A stretch of 59,916 nucleotides of DNA from UBA3064 sp023258775 (GCA_044355655.1 JBIKXS010000017.1:1-59916); one strand, 5' to 3'; shown: positions 42,084 to 51,717, counted from the first letter of the stretch. The notes: generated by a model from the sequence alone, not told the origin. Numbers and translations: made by a program.

Positions 42084-43292
42084 TTAACGCTTGTCGTCAC
42101 CCGCAAACGAGCCAGAATGTTGCAACAGCATTGCGAGCCGCCCTAAGAAAAGACCCCAAAACGCCGAACCAAGCTCGCCAATGTTAACGCCCGATAGCAC
42201 CACCAGCAAGCATAGTGTTTGTGGCAAACATTCACTTAGGTCCTTATGCTGATAGGCCTGTTGCAACGCTGATGTCATACTTCCAATGAGCGCAATCGAT
42301 GCAAGACATAAAACCAACACCGTGTTCATCCAACTAAGCGCTTTGATTACCCATAAGGCAAAACAAGCCACAACCAAATACAAAACACCTGCCCAGGCCG
42401 CAGCTTTCCAACGATCCTGCGGGCGATCGCCAGCTTGAGGTCCAAGGCAAATTGCAGCCGTAATGGCCGCAAGATTCAATGCATGCCCGCCGAATAATGC
42501 TGCAATAGCACTGGCCAACGATGAAGCAAAAAGCAGACGATCAGGATTGCTTTGATACCCAAAACTTTTGATAGCTGCTAAACCAGCCATGTTCTGACTT
42601 GTTAAGGTAACCAGAAATAGTGGTAGACCTAAACCGATAATCACAGACCAATCGAAACTTGGCCAAGTCCACGCTTGATTAAAACCAGCAATCATACTGA
42701 GTTCTATATGTTGATCTAAACCTCGAACCGATTCAGCTGTTAGCAAGGCTTTTTCGTCAAACCACCAAGACCAAAGAATCACCATAAAAAGAACAACGAA
42801 AATAGCTGCAGACGGCCAAATTCGTCGTACCAAGAAAAAACCAAACCAGAGACTTAAAACCGGCCAAATCATTGCTTGCTGAAGACCTTTGGCGAGACTA
42901 TCGATCGCCAACCGCAATAACACAGCAGCTAGCAAAGCACTCGCTAGGGGAAGCGGGATTAAACGCATAACCCAGCTTAAACCTTGTATCAGCGCAAGTA
43001 TCAAACCCAGCAAGGCTGCAAATAAAAACGCACCAAGCGCAGTTGAAAAGTCGGCTGTACCACTGGCAAGCAGCAAAGCAGCACCTGGGGTAGACCATGC
43101 AAAAAGCAAGGGAGTTTTATGCTTTAGCGAAAGCCACAAAGATAGAGCACCCTGGCCAGCACTAAGTGCTGCAAGTGCAATCGCAGCTTGGGTGGTCGTT
43201 GCACCAACCGCTTGTAGACCTTGCCAAACGATTGCAACCGAACTGGCGTAACCGACCAGGACCGCTAATGCGCCTGCCGTAAAGGCTTGCAC
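42084..43292 (-). CDS. BenE-family (benzoate/H+ symporter type) membrane transporter
   Basis: Integral membrane protein of 402 residues with about 11-12 helices. Family segments include SVAIVWQGLQAVGATTTQAA, PLLFAWSTPGAALL, LVTLTSQNMAGLAAIKSFGY (conserved in BenE/YdcO) and FGGHALNLAAITAAIC. BenE proteins import benzoate with protons, but most relatives, such as YdcO, have no proven substrate. It lies downstream of gyrB in the same direction with a 73-bp gap and no evident terminator, so some read-through is possible. Confidence 0.89.
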   Translation of the reverse strand: MQAFTAGALAVLVGYASSVAIVWQGLQAVGATTTQAAIALAALSAGQGALSLWLSLKHKTPLLFAWSTPGAALLLASGTADFSTALGAFLFAALLGLILALIQGLSWVMRLIPLPLASALLAAVLLRLAIDSLAKGLQQAMIWPVLSLWFGFFLVRRIWPSAAIFVVLFMVILWSWWFDEKALLTAESVRGLDQHIELSMIAGFNQAWTWPSFDWSVIIGLGLPLFLVTLTSQNMAGLAAIKSFGYQSNPDRLLFASSLASAIAALFGGHALNLAAITAAICLGPQAGDRPQDRWKAAAWAGVLYLVVACFALWVIKALSWMNTVLVLCLASIALIGSMTSALQQAYQHKDLSECLPQTLCLLVVLSGVNIGELGSAFWGLFLGRLAMLLQHSGSFAGDDKR

Positions 43293-43365
43293 TAAAACTC
43301 CGATGTCATCGCTTTAAATATCAGAGCCTTAAATCGCGAAGCTCGCACCAAGAAAAAATCAAGCA

Positions 43366-45864
43366 TTACACATCGATTCTTGCAGTAAGTGCATTGCGTT
43401 CAATGAAGGCGCGTCTCGGTTCAACATCATCGCCCATAAGTGTTGAAAACATTTGATCTGCACTAATGGCATCTTCGATTTGTACCCTAAGCAATCGCCT
43501 CACCGCTGGATCCATGGTTGTTTCCCATAACTGCTCAGGATTCATTTCACCAAGACCTTTATAACGTTGCCGATTCATACCACGATCGGCTTCTGAGAAA
43601 AGCCAGCGCATTGCCTCTTCAAAGCTTTGCACAGCCGATTGTTTGTTGCGATCTGAACGATCTGGATCAATCTTTCTTACTATCGCACCGCTCGACAATA
43701 AACCCGACAGACTCAGTGCCGCATCGCTAAGAGCGATGGCGTCAGCCGACAGCAAAAATTCTGCATCGATGCTCGTGCTGCGTTGATTACCATGCTGTAG
43801 GCGTCGAACCACAAGCATCCAGTGCTCAGTCATCGGATGCATTCTTGCCTCGACCTGCAAGCTTTGGTCTTCACGACCCTGTCGAGCGCCAAGTTCGCGC
43901 ATCGCATTGAGCAAGATCTCAGCACTGGCCTGTGCTTGATGCTGCGCACTCAGATCAAGCTTACATCCGTGGACTAGTGCACGAAGCGCCTGAGCATCCA
44001 TGGTCTTTGAAAGCCGCTGGATAACGGCATCTGCGATAAGCTGCTTTTTTGCTAATTCTGCTAATGCATCGCCCGACAACGTTGCCTGGCCTTCTCCAAG
44101 AAAAAGTTCGGCATGTTGCAAGGCTGAACTGAGCAGATACTGATTGAGTTCATGGTCATCTTTTAAGTAGCGCTCGTCTTTGCCTAGTTTTATTTTATAT
44201 AAGGGAGGTTGTGCGATGTAAACGTAGCCTCTTTCAATCAATTCAGGCATTTGGCGATACAAAAGCGTAAGCAGCAAGGTTCTTATATGCGAACCATCAA
44301 CGTCAGCATCGGTCATGATGATCACTCGGTGATAGCGCAACCTCGCCACATCAAACTCGGGACCGATCGACGTTCCTAAAGCTGTAATTAGCGTTGTGAT
44401 TTGTTCGGATGCAATCAATTTGTCGAATCGCGCTTTTTCGACATTAAGCACTTTGCCGCGCAAAGGTAAGATGGCTTGAAATTTTCGATCACGACCTTGT
44501 TTTGCAGAGCCTCCCGCAGAATCACCTTCAACGATGTAAAGTTCGGCGCGCGCTGGATCCTTTTCCTGGCAGTCAGCGAGTTTTCCGGGCAAGCCCACAC
44601 CATCTAAGATACCTTTTCGACGAGTCATTTCACGAGCTTTTCGGGCGGCTTCGCGGGCCCGTGCAGCATCGATGATCTTGCTTACGATGACCTTGGCGTC
44701 TGCCGGATTTTCAAGCAGAAAATCTTCTAAAGCTTTGGCAACCAAATCTTCAACAGGTGCACGCACTTCTGATGAGACAAGCTTATCTTTCGTCTGACTT
44801 GAAAATTTCGGCTCTGGCACTTTGACCGACAACACACAGGTCAAACCCTCACGCATATCGTCGCCCGAAGTTTCTACCTTTGCCTTTTTGGCAAGTTCAC
44901 TTTGCTCAATATATTTATTTACAACCCTTGTCATTGCAGCTCTGAAGCCGGTTAAATGGGTGCCGCCATCACGCTGAGGAATATTGTTTGTAAAACACAA
45001 AACTTGTTCGTTATAACCATCATTCCATTGCATCGCTACTTCTACACCGATCTGACCCGCTGCTGGCCCCTCACTTACACGCATACCTTGCATATAAACA
45101 ATACGTGGATGTATTGCCGTCTTGTGGCGGTTGATGTACTGAACAAATCCTTGCACACCACCGGTAAAGGCAAAATCTTCCTCTTTGCCACTGCGCTGGT
45201 CGATCAGTCTGATCCTAACCCCGTGATTTAAAAAAGATAACTCTCGAAGCCTTTTCGCAAGAATATCGTAGTGATATTCAATCGTACCAAAAATAGTATC
45301 GTCTGCAAGAAAGTGAACTTCAGTACCTCTTTTTTCGGTTTGCCCGATTACCTGCATCGGCGAAACATCGACACCATTGAGTTGTACGATCTGGCGCTGC
45401 TGACAAACGCCGCGGTGAAACTCCATGAAGTGCGTCTTGCCATCACGCTTGATCGTTAAACGCAACCATTTAGATAAGGCGTTAACGCAGGAAACACCCA
45501 CACCGTGTAGGCCACCAGAAACCTTATAACTGTTTTGATCGAATTTGCCACCTGCGTGTAATTCGGTCATAACAATCTCGGCAGCGCTTCGACGCGGTTC
45601 GTGTTTATCGTCCTCTTTAACGCCGGTTGGAATTCCCCGACCGTTGTCGATAACAGAAATTGATTGGTCGTGGTGAATCGTAATCAATATTTCATCACAA
45701 TAACCCGCAAGCGCCTCATCGATTGCGTTATCAACAACTTCAAAAACCAGATGATGTAAGCCAGTGCCATCGGAAGTATCCCCAATGTACATGCCGGGTC
45801 GTTTTCTTACAGCATCGAGACCTTCGAGGATTTGAATCGACGAGGAATCATAAGATTGAGTCAT
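43366..45864 (-). CDS. gyrB: DNA gyrase subunit B
   Basis: ATPase subunit of gyrase, which introduces negative supercoils. The 832 residues have the GHKL ATPase (EVVDNAIDEALAGY, GRGIPTGVK, GLHGVGVSCVNAL), transducer domain, Toprim (VEGDSAGGSAKQGRDR, IMTDADVDGSHIRTLLL) and the C-terminal RYKGLGEMNPEQLWETTM. An insertion of about 160 residues between the Toprim parts, as in proteobacterial GyrB, is present. ATG 45864 (MTQSYDSSSIQ) is chosen, 16 bp after the dnaN stop; the frame extends to 45906 inside dnaN. Confidence 0.97.
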   Translation of the reverse strand: MTQSYDSSSIQILEGLDAVRKRPGMYIGDTSDGTGLHHLVFEVVDNAIDEALAGYCDEILITIHHDQSISVIDNGRGIPTGVKEDDKHEPRRSAAEIVMTELHAGGKFDQNSYKVSGGLHGVGVSCVNALSKWLRLTIKRDGKTHFMEFHRGVCQQRQIVQLNGVDVSPMQVIGQTEKRGTEVHFLADDTIFGTIEYHYDILAKRLRELSFLNHGVRIRLIDQRSGKEEDFAFTGGVQGFVQYINRHKTAIHPRIVYMQGMRVSEGPAAGQIGVEVAMQWNDGYNEQVLCFTNNIPQRDGGTHLTGFRAAMTRVVNKYIEQSELAKKAKVETSGDDMREGLTCVLSVKVPEPKFSSQTKDKLVSSEVRAPVEDLVAKALEDFLLENPADAKVIVSKIIDAARAREAARKAREMTRRKGILDGVGLPGKLADCQEKDPARAELYIVEGDSAGGSAKQGRDRKFQAILPLRGKVLNVEKARFDKLIASEQITTLITALGTSIGPEFDVARLRYHRVIIMTDADVDGSHIRTLLLTLLYRQMPELIERGYVYIAQPPLYKIKLGKDERYLKDDHELNQYLLSSALQHAELFLGEGQATLSGDALAELAKKQLIADAVIQRLSKTMDAQALRALVHGCKLDLSAQHQAQASAEILLNAMRELGARQGREDQSLQVEARMHPMTEHWMLVVRRLQHGNQRSTSIDAEFLLSADAIALSDAALSLSGLLSSGAIVRKIDPDRSDRNKQSAVQSFEEAMRWLFSEADRGMNRQRYKGLGEMNPEQLWETTMDPAVRRLLRVQIEDAISADQMFSTLMGDDVEPRRAFIERNALTARIDV

Positions 45865-45880
45865 GGTTCTACTTTCGGCC

Positions 45881-46987
45881 TTAAATACGCATGGGCATAA
45901 CGACATACTTGAAATGTGCGTTGTCTGGAACTGTAATTAACGCACTCGCGGTGCCATCTCTCAGGGCAATACACACCTCTTCTGTTTTCAAATGTTGCAA
46001 GACTTCAAGCAAGTACTGAACATTAAAACCAATCTCGGTTGTTTCGGCGGCATAGCTCATAGCGATTTCATCAAACGCTTCTTCCTGATCGGCGTTATTG
46101 GTCTGAATACTTAAGGCATCCTGCTCGAATTTGAGTCTTACACCCTTAAATTTTTCCGTGGTCACAATCGATGCGCGCTGCAAACTTGAGGCCAGCAACG
46201 CGCGATTCATGGTAGCTATGCGTTCTAGGCCTTGGGGAATAACGCGTTCATAGTCAGGAAACTTTCCCTCGATAAGCTTACTGATGAGTTCGACACCACC
46301 AAAACTTGCTCGAAGTCTTTGCTGACCAAATTCAAGCGTTAATGGGTCATCGACGTCTTGTAAAAGACGCATCCATTCACCGACCGTCTTGCGGGGAATG
46401 ATGAGATCTTGCCTTGGCATGGATTCTTCAAGATCCATATCACAGTAAGCGAGTCGGTGACCGTCGGTTGCAACGAGTTTTAGCTTGTGTGCATCTGTTA
46501 CTAAAAGTAGACCATTTAAGTAATATCGTATGTCTTGCTGCGCCATCGCGTAAGAGACCATGTTCAGCAAATGCTTAAAAGCCTGCTGGGGCACGCTTAA
46601 TCGATGTGTAAAGAGTTCTTGAACTAGTACTTGGGGAAATTCTTCGGCCGCCATCGTTTGGAGAGAAACCCTGCTTTTTCCAGCGGTGATGCTTGCTTTT
46701 CTAGCCTGTACTGAAAGCGAGATTTCGTTCGAATCGGGCAGCGCACGTAGCACGTCGATCAGTTTTCTTGCAGACACGGTGATTGCCATATCTTCTGCAT
46801 CGGTACCGAGTTGAGCACTTGTACTGATTTGCATTTCAGTATCTGTTGCAACAAAACGAAGCTCAGCCCCCTGTTTCTGGATGAGGACGTTTGCTAGTAT
46901 GGGCATGGTGTTTTTCTTTTCGACGATACCAGCAACCACTTGTAAGGGTTTGAGTAGCGCGTCTCGAGTTGCTCTGACCAAGGCCAT
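45881..46987 (-). CDS. dnaN: DNA polymerase III beta sliding clamp
   Basis: Ring-shaped processivity clamp of 368 residues with three similar domains. Seen: ALLKPLQVVAGIVEKKNTMPIL at the N-terminus, DGHRLAYCDMDLE in domain 2, and the family ending YVVMPMRI. A GGAGAAC site precedes ATG 46987. The dnaA-dnaN-gyrB order is the conserved origin cluster; here 316 bp separate dnaN from dnaA. Confidence 0.97.
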   Translation of the reverse strand: MALVRATRDALLKPLQVVAGIVEKKNTMPILANVLIQKQGAELRFVATDTEMQISTSAQLGTDAEDMAITVSARKLIDVLRALPDSNEISLSVQARKASITAGKSRVSLQTMAAEEFPQVLVQELFTHRLSVPQQAFKHLLNMVSYAMAQQDIRYYLNGLLLVTDAHKLKLVATDGHRLAYCDMDLEESMPRQDLIIPRKTVGEWMRLLQDVDDPLTLEFGQQRLRASFGGVELISKLIEGKFPDYERVIPQGLERIATMNRALLASSLQRASIVTTEKFKGVRLKFEQDALSIQTNNADQEEAFDEIAMSYAAETTEIGFNVQYLLEVLQHLKTEEVCIALRDGTASALITVPDNAHFKYVVMPMRI

Positions 46988-47303
46988 GGGGTTCTCCTTA
47001 GGACTTATGACTTCTTTAAATTAAACTCAATGTTGTTGTTGATGTACTCGTGACTTGTCTGTTGATAAGTACGTTAAGTCTCCGCTAATACAGAAGATTT
47101 ACCAAGGTATAAGTGCTTGATAGTTCATTGCAATGCTGCCGATAAGCTTGAACAAGTTTGCGGTTCGTTAAAAAAAGCTAGGCTTTGTTCATGTCTCATA
47201 CACGGTTTTCTGTGGCTTATCGAATCCTTCTCAGGTGAGTTGTTCACATATTTGTTCAGTGTTTGGAGGCACGCTCAGCTTATTGCCTGATCGCAAATCA
47301 TCG
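46988..47303. other. Candidate oriC: AT-rich dnaA-dnaN intergenic region
   Basis: The longest gene-free stretch of the window, AT-rich relative to its neighbours and located between dnaA and dnaN. DnaA-box-like sites: TGTTGATAA at 47060-47068 (one mismatch to TGTGGATAA), TTGTTCACA at 47240-47248 (one mismatch to TTATNCACA), and a weaker TGTGGCTTA at 47211. It also must hold the dnaN promoter. No perfect DnaA box is seen, so assignment rests mainly on gene context. Confidence 0.5.
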
Positions 47304-48650
47304 CTAGCTACGCAGGGTTTGCTCAAGGACTTTGAGCGCATGGTTAAGTTCAGTTTCATGTTGACGTCGGTCGGTAATACGACGCACTGCATGAAGGACC
47401 GTAGTGTGATCTCTTCCGCCGAAGAGTTCGCCAATTTCTGGCAGTGATTTTTGTGTGAGTTCTTTGGCCAAGTACATAGCTACTTGTCGGGCTAAGGCTA
47501 TATGCGCAGGCCGACGTTTAGAGTACATGTCAGCGACTTTGAGCTTGTAATAATCAGCGACGGTTTTTTGAATACTTTCCACCGAAATCGCTGGCCGATT
47601 GAGATCAAGCAGGTCTTGGAGCGCTTCTTTGGCTAATTCAAGGCTGATCGATTGACCGCGAAAGCTCGATGCGGCAACGAGTCGATTCAGGGCGCCTTCG
47701 AGTTCACGCACGTTGCTGCGTAAATTCTTAGCAACGAAAAAAGCGACATCGTCTGGTAAATCAACCTGACGTAACTCCGCTTTGCGGTGCAGGATTGCAG
47801 TTCGAGTTTCGAGATCGGGTGGTTCGATCGCAACAATAAGGCCACTATCAAAGCGTGAAACCAGTCGATCTTCGACGCCACTCATCTCTTTTGGGTAGGT
47901 ATCGCAGGTAACAATGATTTGCTTGCGAGCAGCAAACAATGATTCAAAAAGGTAAAAGAACTCTTCTTGTGTCCTGGGCTTGTTAGAAAGAAATTGGATA
48001 TCGTCAATCAGAAACAAGTCGAGTTTTTGATATTGCGCTCGCATTTCTTCGGAGTTTTTTCGCTGAATAGCTCGGACCATTTCATCGAAAAACTCTTGGG
48101 CGTGTATGTACCGGAGTTTTGCCCCTGGATTGCGTTCTCGTATGGCATTTCCCACCGCATGCATGAGGTGGGTTTTACCAAGGCCAACGCCGCCATAAAT
48201 AAAAAGCGGGTTGTATTCCAGACCCGGTCGCTGGCTTACCTGGAGTGCGGCCGCGCGGGCCATCTGATTTGATTTGCCGGTTACGAAATTTTCAAAATTT
48301 AACTCGCGATTTAGTCTCGAGCTCTCAAGTACGAGGGGCTCTGTTTGTGTACTGTTGCTGGGTACGAGGGCATCTTCTTCATGACGCGGTGCTTCAGGCT
48401 GTGCACTAATCTCAAACAAAAGACTAAGCCCTGGTTTAATTAATCGGTCCTCACGCAGGAGCTCTTCAAGACGTTGACCCCACTGTTGTTTAACCCAATT
48501 AAGCTTGAATGCGTTGGGACAACCCACCCTGATCTGGTTGTCTTCCTCTTGAAAGCCTAGGTAAGCCAATGGCTTGATCCAAGTCTTAAAAAGCTGAGGA
48601 GAAATTTCGCGCTCGAGTTGTTCAAGACAACGTAGCCAGTGCTCAAGCAT
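47304..48650 (-). CDS. dnaA: Chromosomal replication initiator DnaA
   Basis: AAA+ initiator of 448 residues that binds DnaA boxes and opens the origin. Domain I (LEREISPQLFKTWIKPL), a short linker domain II, AAA+ domain with Walker A GGVGLGKTHLMHAVGN and Walker B LFLIDDIQFL, then domain IV with the DnaA signature GGRDHTTVLHAVRRI. ATG 48650 is chosen since GGAG lies six bases upstream; ATG 48662 is four codons earlier and contains that site. The frame opens as far as 48791, but the extra part lacks family similarity. Divergent from rpmH. Confidence 0.97.
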   Translation of the reverse strand: MLEHWLRCLEQLEREISPQLFKTWIKPLAYLGFQEEDNQIRVGCPNAFKLNWVKQQWGQRLEELLREDRLIKPGLSLLFEISAQPEAPRHEEDALVPSNSTQTEPLVLESSRLNRELNFENFVTGKSNQMARAAALQVSQRPGLEYNPLFIYGGVGLGKTHLMHAVGNAIRERNPGAKLRYIHAQEFFDEMVRAIQRKNSEEMRAQYQKLDLFLIDDIQFLSNKPRTQEEFFYLFESLFAARKQIIVTCDTYPKEMSGVEDRLVSRFDSGLIVAIEPPDLETRTAILHRKAELRQVDLPDDVAFFVAKNLRSNVRELEGALNRLVAASSFRGQSISLELAKEALQDLLDLNRPAISVESIQKTVADYYKLKVADMYSKRRPAHIALARQVAMYLAKELTQKSLPEIGELFGGRDHTTVLHAVRRITDRRQHETELNHALKVLEQTLRS

Positions 48651-48734
48651 GCGCTTCTCCATGGGGATTTTGTGAAGCATCAATGAGCTCAACGACATCG
48701 GATGGCATGGTGCAGGCTGAATGAGCAGGCTTGA

Positions 48735-48758
48735 AAGATGGCAAAGAAGATGGCAAAG
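48735..48758. repeat. Two tandem copies of AAGATGGCAAAG
   Basis: Perfect 12-bp units at 48735-48746 and 48747-48758 in the 5' region of dnaA, 85-108 bases upstream of its start. A 14-bp palindrome GCCTTGCGCAAGGC follows at 48781-48794. Whether either affects dnaA expression is unknown. Confidence 0.85.
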
Positions 48759-48868
48759 CGGGTGAACAAACAACGCAAAAGCCTTGCGCAAGGCTTAGAA
48801 CCCAACTAGTTTACCCGTTTGGCCCCGGCTTAAGCTCGCCTCAATGTTGCAAGCGCTGGATTAGCTAA

Positions 48869-48898
48869 TTGACAGATATGCCTGCGATTTGTTGTAAT
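48869..48898 (+). promoter_or_regulatory. Sigma-70-type promoter for rpmH-rnpA
   Basis: TTGACA (48869-48874, perfect -35) and TGTAAT (48893-48898, one mismatch to the -10) are 18 bases apart. The predicted start near 48905 gives a leader of about 28 bases before rpmH. Confidence 0.62.
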
Positions 48899-48932
48899 CG
48901 AAGGCTTTTCACATTAAAAACATGGATTTGTC

Positions 48933-49067
48933 ATGAAGCGCACCTACCAGCCTTCGGTCACCCGGCGTAAACGCACACATGGATTTTTGGTTCGTATGAA
49001 GACACGCGGCGGGAAAGCCGTGATAAGAGCGCGCCGCGCCAAGGGACGCAAGCGTTTAGCCGTGTGA
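48933..49067 (+). CDS. rpmH: 50S ribosomal protein L34
   Basis: Very basic ribosomal protein of 44 residues: MKRTYQPSVTRRKRTHGF at the start and RRAKGRKRLAV at the end, the complete family sequence. It is the first gene of the rightward origin-side operon rpmH-rnpA-yidD-yidC, and the conserved partner opposite dnaA in proteobacteria. A good sigma-70 promoter lies upstream. Confidence 0.98.
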   Translation: MKRTYQPSVTRRKRTHGFLVRMKTRGGKAVIRARRAKGRKRLAV

Positions 49068-49103
49068 GTGTTAGTTCCAGGGCAAGAAAGTTAGTGTAGT
49101 TCG

Positions 49104-49535
49104 ATGTCTTCGCCCAAGCGATTACGTAGGCTTACACGATTTGGTCCATGGAGTTTGCATCAGATCGATAGGGTGGTCCCTCGGTCCGACGGTATCAAGG
49201 AAGTTGTGCTCAGTACGCGTGAGGAGGCACTTGCTGGGTCAGCCCAGATCGTGCATCCCAAACCGACGCTTATGATTAGCATCGCAAAGCGTTTAGTACC
49301 GCTGGCTGTTGAACGAAATCGCTTAAGGCGCATTGCGAAAGAAAGTTTTCGCCAGCTTAAACTCGCCAGCGTTGAGCCCCCACTGAACAACGCTTGCGAT
49401 AACTTTTTGCTACGCCTTGACCGAGAATTTAGCAAGTTTGAGCATGCTAAACCCCACACGCTCAGCACGAGGCAGCGAAAAAAACATTATTGGCAAAGCT
49501 TAAACGAACTCTGGCAAAGCTTGTGTCAGCGTTGA
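49104..49535 (+). CDS. rnpA: Ribonuclease P protein component
   Basis: Protein subunit of RNase P, which matures tRNA 5' ends. The 143 residues include the signature RNR motif in AVERNRLRRIAKESFR and the preceding KPTLMISIAKRLVPLA strand. The C-terminal tail (about 95-143) is somewhat longer and more basic than in E. coli. ATG 49104 is 36 bp after rpmH. Confidence 0.93.
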   Translation: MSSPKRLRRLTRFGPWSLHQIDRVVPRSDGIKEVVLSTREEALAGSAQIVHPKPTLMISIAKRLVPLAVERNRLRRIAKESFRQLKLASVEPPLNNACDNFLLRLDREFSKFEHAKPHTLSTRQRKKHYWQSLNELWQSLCQR

Positions 49536-49542
49536 GTACCCA

Positions 49543-49902
49543 ATGAGGATCACGAGCAAGTCCCTGAGCATTCACCGTAGGCTTGAACAGGCGAGCGTCG
49601 CTTTGGACCGATGCGGCCAGACAATTGGGCTCTCGATCATTCTCGTTTATGAGTACAGCATTCGACCAGTACTTGGACCATCTTGCCGGTTTCTGCCGAA
49701 TTGTTCAGCGTACGCAAAAGAAGCCCTGCATAAACATGGCGCGGTCAAGGGGGCTTATCTCAGCTTGAAGCGGATTTGTCGCTGTCATCCCTTTCACCCC
49801 GGCGGTATTGATGAGGTCCCGGCGCGAGCGCTATCTCATGGTACAAAGCCTGCCGAAGAGCCGATATCGAAAAAAGAGGTAGATAAACATGGCGCCTCTT
49901 AG
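49543..49902 (+). CDS. yidD: Membrane protein insertion efficiency factor YidD
   Basis: Small membrane-associated protein, 119 residues, that aids YidC-dependent insertion. The core LGPSCRFLPNCSAYAKEAL, HGAVKGAYLSLKRICRCHPF and HPGGIDEVP contains the three conserved Cys of the family. The N-terminus is about 20 residues longer than usual, with an amphipathic helix, and the C-terminus is a charged tail. It lies seven bases after rnpA and 27 before yidC. Confidence 0.95.
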   Translation: MRITSKSLSIHRRLEQASVALDRCGQTIGLSIILVYEYSIRPVLGPSCRFLPNCSAYAKEALHKHGAVKGAYLSLKRICRCHPFHPGGIDEVPARALSHGTKPAEEPISKKEVDKHGAS

Positions 49903-49929
49903 CCACTAAGGATTCTTGTAGAAACCACT

Positions 49930-51717
49930 ATGCAACATCAAATTCAACGCACGATTCTTTGGGTGATTTTTTTCTCTTCCTTATTTTTTTTATGGGATGC
50001 TTGGCAACGGCATCAGGGGCAGCCAGGTTTTTTTGCACCGCCCAGTGAGAAAGCTGCAAGTGCAACAAATGGCTCGCAACTGCCCGAAGCCAAACCTGCC
50101 GCCAGCGAGGTTCCGCAAGCGGGCACGGCTGCTGCCAGTGCCGATAAGGCGCAAATTCCAGGCGCTACGACAGCGGCGAGCAGTACTAATACGCAAGCGA
50201 CATCAGCCGGTGCAGCAAAAGCCCAAAGTGATGCAAAGTCCAAAGAAGCTGGAACAAAATCTGCGGGCGAAGTATGGGTCTTGCAGAACAAGGTTCTTAA
50301 GCTTGCCATTACGCCAGAGGGTGGGCAGGTTGTGCGCAGTGAGTTACTGACCCAACGCGAGCTCAATGAACCCAGTAAAAACGTCGTCTTACTGAACCAA
50401 GAGGGTCAAAATCATTACCTTGCCCAACAAGGTTGGATCAGCGCGCAAAGCGACAAGCGTTTTCCAACCCATCAGTCGCGGTTTGAACTTGTTGAACAAA
50501 GCGGCTCAGGATTAGTGATCGAATCAAGCGAAGGCGAGCTAAAAGTCAGGCGAAGTTACCAATTGGGCGCTGATGACTATGTCATCAAGATTGAAGAAAC
50601 CGTGCAAAACCTGGGTTCAACGTCTCTAGCACCTATTGCTTATCGGCAGTTATTGCGTGATAGCAAGCCACCTGCTGGCGAATCACAGTTTTACAGCACT
50701 TACACAGGGCCGGTGGTTTACACCGACCAGGGAAAATTCCAAAAAGTAGATTTCGCAAGTATCGAAAAAGGCAAGGCTGATCATGTTAAACAAGCCTCCG
50801 ATGGGTGGCTTGGGTTAATCCAACATCACTTTATCGCTGCCTGGCTACCCCAAGATCAGCGGCAGCGTGAATATTTCACAAGGCGAGTGGACGGCAATCC
50901 TGTGCTCTACAGTGTTGGAGCGCTGGAACGATTCGGCGAGCTTGCGCCAGGTGCAAGCCTTAGCACGGTTGCGCGTTTACTGGTTGGCCCTCAGGATCAG
51001 CGCATGCTCTCGGCGATTGCACCGGGTCTAGAGTTGGCAGTCGACTATGGCTGGCTTTCAATGTTTGCAAAGCCGATTTTCTGGTTGCTCGAGCAAATGC
51101 ATAGCCTCAGCAATAACTGGGGAGTTGCCATTATCCTGCTCACGGTGATCATTAAGTCCCTATTTTTTCCTTTGCAATCAGCAAGCTACAAGTCGATGGC
51201 AAGGATGAAGGCGGTCACCCCAAGGATGATGGCCATACGCGAACGATACGGTAATGATCGGATTCGGATGAATCAAGCGATGATGGAACTTTACAAAGAA
51301 GAAAAGATTAACCCACTGGGAGGCTGCTTACCGATCGTCGTGCAAATTCCCGTGTTTATTGCTTTGTACTGGGTACTGCTTGCTTCAAGCGAAATGCGTT
51401 TTGCACCTTTCCTTTATCTGGATAACCTGGCTGCGCCGGATACATTGTTTGGGACTTACTTTGGTGTACCGATTGGCTTAATGCCAATTTTAATGGCTGT
51501 CACCATGTTTATTCAGACGAAACTCAACCCCACCCCACCCGATCCAGTACAGGCTAAGCTGATGATGATTATGCCGATCGTATTTTCGGTGATGTTCTTT
51601 TTCTTCCCTTCGGGTTTAGTGCTTTACTGGCTTGTCAACAATATGTATTCGATCGCTCAACAATGGGTGATTACACGTCGTATCGAGGCACAAAGTGCCA
51701 AAGAGCGTCGCAGTTAA
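49930..51717 (+). CDS. yidC: Membrane protein insertase YidC
   Basis: Inner-membrane insertase of 595 residues. N-terminal helix (TILWVIFFSSLFFLWDAW), an Ala/Ser/Lys-rich periplasmic stretch (about 38-110), the periplasmic beta-sandwich domain (about 115-370), then the catalytic five-helix core with NNWGVAIILLTVIIKSLFFP, NPLGGCLPIVVQIPVFIALY and MPIVFSVMFFFFPSGLVLYW. The low-complexity stretch is typical of the less conserved periplasmic linker. The stop overlaps the next gene by 23 bases. Confidence 0.97.
   Translation: MQHQIQRTILWVIFFSSLFFLWDAWQRHQGQPGFFAPPSEKAASATNGSQLPEAKPAASEVPQAGTAAASADKAQIPGATTAASSTNTQATSAGAAKAQSDAKSKEAGTKSAGEVWVLQNKVLKLAITPEGGQVVRSELLTQRELNEPSKNVVLLNQEGQNHYLAQQGWISAQSDKRFPTHQSRFELVEQSGSGLVIESSEGELKVRRSYQLGADDYVIKIEETVQNLGSTSLAPIAYRQLLRDSKPPAGESQFYSTYTGPVVYTDQGKFQKVDFASIEKGKADHVKQASDGWLGLIQHHFIAAWLPQDQRQREYFTRRVDGNPVLYSVGALERFGELAPGASLSTVARLLVGPQDQRMLSAIAPGLELAVDYGWLSMFAKPIFWLLEQMHSLSNNWGVAIILLTVIIKSLFFPLQSASYKSMARMKAVTPRMMAIRERYGNDRIRMNQAMMELYKEEKINPLGGCLPIVVQIPVFIALYWVLLASSEMRFAPFLYLDNLAAPDTLFGTYFGVPIGLMPILMAVTMFIQTKLNPTPPDPVQAKLMMIMPIVFSVMFFFFPSGLVLYWLVNNMYSIAQQWVITRRIEAQSAKERRS

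Noticed and set aside
48781..48794. Palindrome GCCTTGCGCAAGGC upstream of dnaA as a terminator or DnaA box
   Set aside because: It has no T-tract and does not match the DnaA box; it is noted only as an unexplained palindrome.
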